This document shows, in pieces, positions 1 through 5,670 of a stretch of 20,701 nt of DNA. Below the pieces are notes generated by a model, which was not told the origin of the DNA, made no database searches, and saw nothing but the letters and a program-made list of their open reading frames with translations. The DNA comes from UBA11869 sp964544965 (GTDB taxonomy: Bacteria > Pseudomonadota > Gammaproteobacteria > Eutrophobiales > Eutrophobiaceae). The stretch spans positions 1-20,701 of the forward strand of contig CAZJED010000027.1 in assembly GCA_964544965.1 (NCBI GenBank), in the 5' to 3' direction. Position numbers and translations under genes: made by a program. How positions within the stretch are numbered: position 1 is the stretch's first letter; every line of letters starts with the position of its first letter.

Positions 1-2
1 TC

Positions 3-77
3 CACCTTATAGGCGATCCTGAAATGTCCAGTCTTAATATTAGTGGAGCCATAATTTTATTTTTTTATTTAGTTTAG
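3..77 (+). CDS. Possible C-terminal end of a membrane protein (partial)
   Basis: An open frame enters from the left edge and stops at TAG (75-77), giving 24 residues that begin HLIGDPEMSS and end in a hydrophobic stretch (GAIILFFYLV). The hydrophobic end would fit the last part of an integral membrane protein. The fragment is too short to identify, and no family was recognised. It could be chance open frame in AT-rich DNA, so this is a weak call. Confidence 0.3.
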   Translation, partial: HLIGDPEMSSLNISGAIILFFYLV

Positions 78-96
78 TTTCCTATTAATTACGTAC

Positions 97-102
97 TATA
101 AT
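97..102 (+). promoter_or_regulatory. Possible -10 element upstream of the mazG-like gene
   Basis: A perfect TATAAT lies 66 bp before the ATG of the mazG-like gene. No convincing -35 hexamer stands 16-18 bp upstream, and such hexamers are frequent in AT-rich DNA. A transcript from here would have a leader of about 60 nt containing a short bulged hairpin (about 114-135). Confidence 0.3.
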
Positions 103-167
103 TTAAACCTAGGATACGTTTTATGCGAAAGCGTAGTCAAGGCTAAACCTAAATATTTAGTAAAAAA

Positions 168-587
168 ATGATTGGAATGAAAAAAAAGATATTAGATGAT
201 ATTCAAAACACCTTGTCTATTGTTGGCAAGGCCGAAGAATTACAAAAAAAAGCAGCAAGCGTCGGTTTCGACTGGGAAAACAGTGACCAGATAATTAAGA
301 AAATTGAAGAAGAATTAAATGAGGTTCGTGAAGTAATAACCAATGACAAAGTTAAAGTTCAAGAGGATTTATCAGATGAGATAGGCGATCTTATTTTTAG
401 TTGTATAAATTTAGCCCGTTATTATCAAATTAATCCAGAAATTGCTTTAAAAAATACCAATAATAAATTTATTGAACGGTTTAATTACATAGAAGATGAA
501 TTAAGAAAGAAAAATATTTCAATATTAGATGCCAGTTTAGAAGAAATGGACAGGCTTTGGGATGAATCAAAAACTAATGCTACTTAA
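168..587 (+). CDS. MazG-type nucleoside triphosphate pyrophosphohydrolase, single domain
   Basis: This 139-residue protein resembles the C-terminal half of E. coli MazG (about 263 aa). Its N-terminal part (KAEELQKKAASVGFDW) corresponds to the start of the second MazG domain. The metal-binding acidic residues of the all-alpha NTP-PPase fold are visible as EEELNE (E48, E49, E52) and as E71 and D74 in SDEIGD. The end, with ASLEEMDRLWDE, also matches MazG C-termini. The family hydrolyses nucleoside triphosphates to monophosphates and pyrophosphate, clearing non-canonical nucleotides or modulating stringent-response nucleotides. The substrate cannot be read here. The start may be 168 or the in-frame ATG at 177; neither has a strong ribosome binding site. 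Its 3' end overlaps the convergent gene by 8 bp. Confidence 0.8.
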   Translation: MIGMKKKILDDIQNTLSIVGKAEELQKKAASVGFDWENSDQIIKKIEEELNEVREVITNDKVKVQEDLSDEIGDLIFSCINLARYYQINPEIALKNTNNKFIERFNYIEDELRKKNISILDASLEEMDRLWDESKTNAT

Positions 588-879
588 CGCGGTATCGATC
601 TCGTTTTATTAATCTGCCATTCGAGTCAAATTTAATTTCTGTTATCCATTTATCAGTACTAGATCGAAGAGGTATATAAAACCATGTTTTACTTAATATA
701 AAGTCTAAACGATCGCTTCTTATTGTCTCATGATCAGAAGGCCCAAATTTGTAGAGCACTTCTGCTTCCGTCATACCTGACCTTAAAGTTATGTAATCAC
801 GCATATCAATTCCATCAGCGCTTATCGAGAAACTATAGAAAGAAATTAGTGCAAGAAGAATATATTTTTTCATAATCAT
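580..879 (-). CDS. Small secreted protein with a BamE/SmpA-like domain
   Basis: This 99-residue protein begins with a short signal peptide (KKYILLALISFYSFSISA, likely cut after A21). The mature part contains LRSGMTEAEVLYKFGPSD, then WFYIP, then ITEIKFDSNGRLIK. That order resembles the small BamE/SmpA-like fold: a glycine-methionine-threonine turn with a helix, then strands ending in a 'd.G.l' turn. There is no lipobox cysteine, so it is not a BamE-type lipoprotein and would be free in the periplasm. Its function is unknown. ATG codons at 877-879 and 871-873 are both possible starts. The gene is convergent with, and overlaps, the mazG-like gene. Confidence 0.6.
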   Translation of the reverse strand: MIMKKYILLALISFYSFSISADGIDMRDYITLRSGMTEAEVLYKFGPSDHETIRSDRLDFILSKTWFYIPLRSSTDKWITEIKFDSNGRLIKRDRYRVK

Positions 880-1012
880 TCAATATTATTTATCTATGTA
901 CTAAAGAGTTAAATTCAAATACTAAGTTCAGAATATTTTTCAAAGATTTTGCTTAATTTTTAATTAGTCTTGCTAGGATAAGCATTAACGGTTTAAAAAC
1001 GATATGTATAAT

Positions 1013-1828
1013 TTATTTAGTTTTTTTATCTTTATCAAACTTAAGTTTTGCATAGGCTGAGTGATTGTGAATTGATTCAAAATTTTCAGATTCGACAGTG
1101 TATGCAGCAATACGATCGTCATTATTAAACTCAACAGCAATATCACGCACTAAATCCTCAACAAATTTTGGATTGTCATATGCTTTCTCAGTGACATATT
1201 TTTCATCTGGTCTTTTTAGCAATCCATAGAGTTCGCATGAGGCAACCTTTTCAATAACCTCAATTAATTCTTCAATCCAGATAAAATCACGCATTTTAAC
1301 GCATGCTGTAATGCAAGAGCGTTGATTATGTGCACCGTAATCCGAGATATTTTTGGAGCACGGGCATAATGATGTTACAGGAACTTCAACTTTTACAAGA
1401 ACTTTCGGTTTTCCATTTTTGATTTTTCCAATAAATGATACAACATAATCCATTAAGCTAGTTACACCTGAAACCGGTGCAGCTTTATTTATAAAATAAG
1501 GAAATGTCATTTTAATATTACCAGATTCAGCATTGAGTAATTCTGTCATCTCTTCGATCATTCGTTTGAATGATTTAACGGTAATTTCATATTCGTGATT
1601 ATTGAGTATTTCTACGAATCTGGACATATGCGTTCCTTTATACTTATCAGGCAAATTAACGTACATATTGAAGTTTGCAACTGTATGTTGTTCGCGGCCA
1701 GATCGATCTTTGACAACAACGGGGTGTTTAATGTCTTTAATACCGACTTTGTCAATCGGAATATGCCTAGTATCTTTGCTGCTTTGTATATCAGGTATTG
1801 TTGAAATAAATGGCGCTGTCCGATTCAT
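1013..1828 (-). CDS. folE2: GTP cyclohydrolase IB (FolE2)
   Basis: This 271-residue protein would convert GTP to 7,8-dihydroneopterin triphosphate, the first step of tetrahydrofolate synthesis, in the cytoplasm. Family signatures are GTHMSRF (65-71), PVTSLCPCSK with cysteines 155 and 157, GAHNQRS (165-171), SCELYGLLKRPDEKYVTE (196-213) and KAYDNPKFVEDLVRD. In this family one cysteine of the SLCPCSK region is a metal ligand. FolE2 differs from the zinc-dependent FolE in accepting other divalent metals. A GGGAA ribosome binding site lies 9 nt before the ATG. It is the last gene of an xseB-ispA-folE2 run, 25 bp after ispA. No Zur-type operator was recognised close to it, though some folE2 genes are zinc-regulated. 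Confidence 0.95.
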   Translation of the reverse strand: MNRTAPFISTIPDIQSSKDTRHIPIDKVGIKDIKHPVVVKDRSGREQHTVANFNMYVNLPDKYKGTHMSRFVEILNNHEYEITVKSFKRMIEEMTELLNAESGNIKMTFPYFINKAAPVSGVTSLMDYVVSFIGKIKNGKPKVLVKVEVPVTSLCPCSKNISDYGAHNQRSCITACVKMRDFIWIEELIEVIEKVASCELYGLLKRPDEKYVTEKAYDNPKFVEDLVRDIAVEFNNDDRIAAYTVESENFESIHNHSAYAKLKFDKDKKTK

Positions 1829-1853
1829 TTTATCTAGTTCCCTGTATTTTATA

Positions 1854-2747
1854 TTACTTGCTTCGTTTTATAATATAATCAGCTATCTCTCTTAACATCT
1901 TAGCTTTTTCATCAAATACATCAAGGCATTTTATTGCTTTATAGTGTAGCTTATTAGCCATTTCCTTTGCACCGTCAAGTCCGAGTAAATTTGGGTAGGT
2001 TGGCTTATTTAGAGCAAGATCCGATCCCTGTGGTTTGCCTAATGTTGAGGTGTCACTTTCTATGTCAAGAATGTCATCTTTTATTTGAAATGCTATACCA
2101 ATATATTTAGCATAATTTGAAATACATGAAAATAATTCAGGGGTTACATTATTAGCAGAAAGAGCTCCAATTTCGGCACTTGCTTTAATTAAAGCACCGG
2201 TTTTATGACTGTGCATGTTTTCAAGTTGTTCTATATTCAATTTAGTTCCAACAGATGCTAAATCTATTGCTTGCCCACCCGCCATTCCATTTGAACCACT
2301 TGCAATACTTAACGTTTCAATCATTTTTAAACGTTGAGTGTCATTAGTTTTGATCTTTGGATCAGTTGCTAATATTTGAAAAGCAAGAGTTTGTAGAGCA
2401 TCTCCAGCTAAAATTGCTGTCGCTTCATCAAAGGCTTTATGACAAGTTGCTCTTCCTCGTCTTAGGTCGTCATCATCCATTGATGGTAAGTCATCATGAA
2501 TTAATGAGTAAGCATGTATAATTTCAACAGCGCAAGCTTGACCATCCATGTTATTTAATTCAACACCAAATGCATGGCCTGTTGCGTATAGCAATATTGG
2601 TCTTATTCTTTTTCCCTCCGCCAAAACTGAATAATGCATCGCTTTATGTAAATTTTTTGGTTCTGAATCAACACTAGGAAGCCAATATGTAAGGGCAGTT
2701 TCTACAGATTTTTGATAAATCTGCACCTGTTCTAAAAAATCTGTCAT
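1854..2747 (-). CDS. ispA: Farnesyl diphosphate synthase (short-chain polyprenyl synthase)
   Basis: This 297-residue enzyme would condense isopentenyl diphosphate with dimethylallyl and geranyl diphosphate to give farnesyl diphosphate, the precursor of undecaprenyl phosphate and quinone side chains. The first aspartate-rich motif is DDLPSMDDDD (85-94), with the two extra residues typical of bacterial type synthases. The second is KDDILD (223-228). Also visible are GKRIRP (45-50), the GGQAIDL segment (157-163) and HKTGALI (181-187). Product length cannot be proven from sequence; geranylgeranyl diphosphate is the alternative. Its ATG directly abuts the TAA of xseB (TAAATG), indicating translational coupling. 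In many Gammaproteobacteria dxs follows ispA; here folE2 follows instead. Confidence 0.93.
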   Translation of the reverse strand: MTDFLEQVQIYQKSVETALTYWLPSVDSEPKNLHKAMHYSVLAEGKRIRPILLYATGHAFGVELNNMDGQACAVEIIHAYSLIHDDLPSMDDDDLRRGRATCHKAFDEATAILAGDALQTLAFQILATDPKIKTNDTQRLKMIETLSIASGSNGMAGGQAIDLASVGTKLNIEQLENMHSHKTGALIKASAEIGALSANNVTPELFSCISNYAKYIGIAFQIKDDILDIESDTSTLGKPQGSDLALNKPTYPNLLGLDGAKEMANKLHYKAIKCLDVFDEKAKMLREIADYIIKRSK

Positions 2748-2987
2748 TTAATCGTTATTATCCGATTCAAAAATCTCGAGACTATTTTTTTTATTTTTTT
2801 CCAATAAAATTTTCACTTTTTGTTCAGCTTCACTTAATGCTTCCTGACAATCTTTTGTTAATTTCATGCCACGCTCAAAACATTTAAGAGACTCTTCCAA
2901 GGATAAATCTCCTTTCTCCATTTGATTTACAAGCTCTTCTAACTCTGTAAATGTTTTTTCGAAATTAATCTTATTTTTTTTTGTCAC
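2748..2987 (-). CDS. xseB: Exodeoxyribonuclease VII small subunit
   Basis: This 79-residue protein is the usual length for XseB. The motif FEKTFTELEELVNQMEKGDL is followed by SLEESLKCFERGMKL and a charged C-terminal coiled-coil (CQEALSEAEQKVKILLE), which is diagnostic. With XseA (not in this window) it forms the cytoplasmic exonuclease VII, which degrades single-stranded DNA into oligonucleotides. The start is GTG (2985-2987), supported by an AAGGA ribosome binding site six bases upstream. The pairing with ispA is a widespread gene order. It is the first gene of the minus-strand operon and diverges from the rubrerythrin gene. Confidence 0.93.
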   Translation of the reverse strand: MTKKNKINFEKTFTELEELVNQMEKGDLSLEESLKCFERGMKLTKDCQEALSEAEQKVKILLEKNKKNSLEIFESDNND

Positions 2988-3086
2988 ACTAATTCCTTTT
3001 CAAGTTTATTTTTTATACTAACTTATAACCTTTATATTTTTTAATCAATTTAACTTGATCAGCATCAATAAAATCTTTATTGAAAT

Positions 3087-3115
3087 TTGACACTTTTAAC
3101 TAAATTTACTATCAT
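3087..3115 (+). promoter_or_regulatory. Upstream sigma-70-type promoter (P1) for the rubrerythrin cluster
   Basis: A perfect TTGACA (3087-3092) is followed after exactly 17 bp by TATCAT (3110-3115), five of six matches to the -10 consensus. The predicted transcription start is about 3122, immediately before the inverted repeat at 3124-3142. It points at the rubrerythrin gene. Confidence 0.65.
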
Positions 3116-3123
3116 TTTTCATA

Positions 3124-3142
3124 ATTTAGACAATGTCTAAAT
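3124..3142. promoter_or_regulatory. Perfect 19-bp inverted repeat, likely operator
   Basis: ATTTAGACAATGTCTAAAT is a perfect 9-1-9 palindrome. Its left arm contains the -35 hexamer of P2 (TAGACA, 3127-3132), and it starts about 2 bp after the expected start point of P1. A bound repressor could therefore block both promoters. The 7-1-7 core (TTAGACA-A-TGTCTAA) has the geometry of Fur/PerR-family boxes but not their usual sequence. No regulator gene is in the window, so the binding protein is unknown. I saw no second copy in this window. Confidence 0.75.
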
Positions 3143-3155
3143 ACAATTATATAAT
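3127..3155 (+). promoter_or_regulatory. Proximal sigma-70-type promoter (P2) for the rubrerythrin cluster
   Basis: TAGACA (3127-3132, five of six matches to TTGACA) is separated by exactly 17 bp from a perfect TATAAT (3150-3155). Expected transcription start is about 3162, leaving a leader of about 29 nt that carries a strong AGGAG ribosome binding site (3179-3183), seven bases before the rubrerythrin ATG. Confidence 0.75.
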
Positions 3156-3190
3156 ATATACAGCAAATATTACCACTTAGGAGAATTAGA

Positions 3191-3607
3191 ATGGATTTGA
3201 AGGGCTCAAAAACTGAGGAAAACCTTAAAGCCGCGTTTGCAGGAGAATCTCAAGCTAATCGTCGTTATCTTTACTTTGCTCAAAAAGCTGATGTTGAGGG
3301 ATTCAATGATGTTTCAGCTGTATTTCGTTCGACTGCTGAAGGCGAAACAGGACATGCTCATGGTCATTTAGAGTATCTTGAATCTGTGGGAGATCCGGCA
3401 ACTGGGGAACCCATTGGTTCAACAGATTTAAACCTTAAAGCTGCAATTGCTGGGGAAACACATGAATACACTGACATGTATCCTGGCATGGCAAAGTCAG
3501 CACGCGAAGAAGGTTTCGATGAAATCGCCGATTGGTTTGAGACACTGGCAAAAGCCGAAAGATCTCATGCTAATCGTTTTCAGAAAGCATTAGATAACTT
3601 ATCATAA
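3191..3607 (+). CDS. Rubrerythrin-like diiron protein without rubredoxin domain
   Basis: This 138-residue four-helix-bundle protein has the diiron ligands of rubrerythrins: E19 (AGESQAN), E52 and H55 (EGETGHA), E89 and E92 (AGETHEY), and E123 and H126 (KAERSHAN). Classical rubrerythrins are about 190 aa and end in a rubredoxin domain with two CxxC motifs. This protein stops after the diiron domain and contains no cysteine. The family reduces hydrogen peroxide to water in the cytoplasm using electrons from a redox partner. Without its own rubredoxin, it must receive electrons from elsewhere; the downstream iron-sulfur protein is an obvious candidate (inference). The start is fixed by AGGAG at 3179-3183. 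Two promoters and a palindromic operator precede it, and a terminator follows it. Confidence 0.9.
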   Translation: MDLKGSKTEENLKAAFAGESQANRRYLYFAQKADVEGFNDVSAVFRSTAEGETGHAHGHLEYLESVGDPATGEPIGSTDLNLKAAIAGETHEYTDMYPGMAKSAREEGFDEIADWFETLAKAERSHANRFQKALDNLS

Positions 3608-3622
3608 TTATCTTTCATGACT

Positions 3623-3659
3623 TAGTTGAGTCGGTTTTTGCCGATTCAACTATTTTTTT
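3623..3659 (+). terminator. Rho-independent terminator after the rubrerythrin gene
   Basis: A 12-bp stem (TAGTTGAGTCGG at 3623-3634, paired with CCGATTCAACTA at 3641-3652, one G-U pair) closes a six-base loop and is followed by seven Ts (3653-3659). It lies only 16 bp before the next gene on the same strand, so it probably limits read-through into the iron-sulfur and DUF3501 genes. Confidence 0.85.
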
Positions 3660-3675
3660 GTAAAAGATAAAATAT

Positions 3676-5004
3676 ATGAACAGTAAAATGCGTGAAGGCG
3701 GTATTGAAGCACCGACTCGTCATCCGATAAATTGGAAAAATGGCGATTTCAATGATAAAACTTCTTTATTCGATGAATTAGAACGAGTATATGATGTTTG
3801 TCATAGTTGTCGTCGTTGTGTGAGTCTTTGTAATGCATTCCCAACATTATTTGATCTAATTGACGAATCAGAAACTTTCGAAGTTGACTGTGTTAAAAAA
3901 GAAGATTATTGGAATGTAGTTGAACATTGCTATCTATGCGATCTTTGTTACATGACAAAATGCCCGTATGTTCCTCCCCACGAATGGAATATAGATTTTC
4001 CTCATTTGATGCTACGAGCAAAAGCATATAATTTTCAAAGAGGCAATGTTGGAGTGCGAGATAAATTATTAACTTCAACAGATAAAGTTGGATCATTTGC
4101 AGGAATTCCTATTGTTGCTGAAACAGTAAATATCTCAAATCAAATAAAACCAATACGAAAAATAATGGAAAAAACTATCGGAATTCATTCTGATGCAGTA
4201 TTACCAAAGTTCTATAGTAATTCCTTAAGAAAAAGATTTAAAAAAATACAAACAGCTGATGATGATGCTAATTATAAGAGCAAAGTTGCGATATTTGTAA
4301 CTTGTTATGGCAATCGGAATGAGCCAGATGTTGTTGAAGATTTAATTGCTATACTCAAACATAATCAAATTGAGGTCAGGTTAGTAGAACAAGAAAAATG
4401 CTGTGGTATGCCAAAAATGGAATTAGGGGATCTTCAATCGGTAGAACGTCTAAAAGATTTTAATATCCCTCAGTTATTAGATTTAGTGGAAGATAATTGG
4501 AATATTGTAGCTCCAATTCCATCATGTGTTTTAATGTTTAAAAAAGAACTTCCATTATTATTTTCTGATGACGTCAATGTTCAGAAAGTTAAAGGTGCTT
4601 TTTTTGATCCATTTGAATTCTTAATGGCATTAAGAAAAAAAGGGAAATTAAATACTAAATTTAAGAATTCACTTGGAAAAGTTGCTTATCACGCTCCATG
4701 TCATCAGCGTGTACAGAATATTGGAGCAAAAACAAAAGATGTATTGGAACTAATTCCAGATACAAATATCACACTTATTGAAAGATGTTCGGGCCACGAT
4801 GGAACCTATGCTGTTAAGAAAGAGTATCATGAAATTTCAATGAACATATGTAAGCCTATAATTAATAAAATTAGTGGAAGTGATCTCGATCACTATATTA
4901 GTGATTGTCCCATGGCTGGCCATCAAATTGATAATGGCATTCAAAATATTGAAATTAGATCTGAAAGTCCTTTTACATTATTAAGAAAAGCATATGGCAT
5001 CTAA
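3676..5004 (+). CDS. Iron-sulfur oxidoreductase, GlpC/HdrD-like
   Basis: This 442-residue protein carries two ferredoxin-type [4Fe-4S] motifs, C42-C45-C48-C52 and C85-C88-C91-C96 (the latter followed by Pro). After these come two cysteine-rich (CCG) domains of the heterodisulfide-reductase/GlpC type. The first has C210, CCG at 242-244 and C284. The second has C342, C371 within CSG, and C411, so the canonical CCG pair is reduced to one cysteine. Such proteins pass electrons between quinones, flavoproteins or thiols and other partners. Lying between a rubrerythrin and a DUF3501 gene, it may feed electrons to the peroxidase; this is inference. No membrane segment is seen. ATG at 3676 or 3688 (MREGGIEAPTRHP) could be the start; the latter gives the more family-like N-terminus. 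Confidence 0.88.
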   Translation: MNSKMREGGIEAPTRHPINWKNGDFNDKTSLFDELERVYDVCHSCRRCVSLCNAFPTLFDLIDESETFEVDCVKKEDYWNVVEHCYLCDLCYMTKCPYVPPHEWNIDFPHLMLRAKAYNFQRGNVGVRDKLLTSTDKVGSFAGIPIVAETVNISNQIKPIRKIMEKTIGIHSDAVLPKFYSNSLRKRFKKIQTADDDANYKSKVAIFVTCYGNRNEPDVVEDLIAILKHNQIEVRLVEQEKCCGMPKMELGDLQSVERLKDFNIPQLLDLVEDNWNIVAPIPSCVLMFKKELPLLFSDDVNVQKVKGAFFDPFEFLMALRKKGKLNTKFKNSLGKVAYHAPCHQRVQNIGAKTKDVLELIPDTNITLIERCSGHDGTYAVKKEYHEISMNICKPIINKISGSDLDHYISDCPMAGHQIDNGIQNIEIRSESPFTLLRKAYGI

Positions 5005-5007
5005 TCA

Positions 5008-5592
5008 ATGAAGAAATTAAAACGAAAAGACTTATTTTCTCTGGAAAAATATTCCGAAATTCGTGACGGTTTTCGTTTAAAAGTTATAAATCATAAAAAG
5101 AATCGCCGTTTACAAATTGGACCAAATACTGCTTTGTATTTCGAGGATTATTTAATTATGCATTATCAGATTCAAGAAATGTTGCGTGCTGAGAAAATTT
5201 TTGAATCGGGTGCTATTAGCGAGGAATTGAGTGTATATAACGAACTAATACCAGATGGAAGCAATTGGAAAGCAACATTTATGATTGAATTTTGTGATGA
5301 GGATGAACGCCGGATAGCTTTATCAAAAATGCTGGGTATCGAGGATAAAGTGTGGTTAAAAATAGATGGTTTTAAAGAGGTTTATCCGATTTCTGACGAA
5401 GATCTTGATCGTGAAAACGAAAATAAAACTTCTGCTGTACATTTCCTAAGATTTCAATTGAGCAATGAGATGATAGGCGCCCTGAAACTAGGCAGTCAAT
5501 TATCTGCAGGCATTGACCACCCTGCTTATTCTCATACCATCAACCCAATTCCTGAAAATATTCGTAAATCACTTATTTCAGATTTAGATTAG
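5008..5592 (+). CDS. DUF3501 family protein
   Basis: This 194-residue soluble protein matches the DUF3501 family in several stretches: HKKNRRLQIGPNTALYFED (about 29-47), QIQEMLRAEKIFE, ELIPDGSNWKATFMIEF, the RENENKTSAVHFLRF segment (about 145-159) and GIDHPAYSHT. It has one cysteine, no membrane segment and no recognised catalytic motif, so its function is unknown. It begins 3 bp after the iron-sulfur gene and must be co-transcribed. From what I recall of the family, DUF3501 genes commonly sit beside rubrerythrin and HdrD/GlpC-like genes, so a role as partner or assembly factor in peroxide defence is plausible but unproven. Confidence 0.88.
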   Translation: MKKLKRKDLFSLEKYSEIRDGFRLKVINHKKNRRLQIGPNTALYFEDYLIMHYQIQEMLRAEKIFESGAISEELSVYNELIPDGSNWKATFMIEFCDEDERRIALSKMLGIEDKVWLKIDGFKEVYPISDEDLDRENENKTSAVHFLRFQLSNEMIGALKLGSQLSAGIDHPAYSHTINPIPENIRKSLISDLD

Positions 5593-5670
5593 ACTTATAT
5601 ATTAATTAGATATTTTATCTGTCTTGTCATATTCTATACGACTTGAATATTCTTCAGTGAGATAAATTAC

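Noticed and set aside
112..142. Short hairpin in the leader of the mazG-like gene, considered as a riboswitch or RNA thermometer
   Set aside because: The stem is only about seven pairs with a bulge, has no T tract, and matches no RNA class I know.
1595..1895. Plus-strand open frames opposite the 5' part of folE2
   Set aside because: They lie antisense to a clear FolE2 coding sequence, have no family similarity and no ribosome binding site.
5610..5630. AGATA-TTT-TATCT hairpin after the DUF3501 gene as a terminator
   Set aside because: The stem is five A/T-rich pairs and is not followed by a T run.
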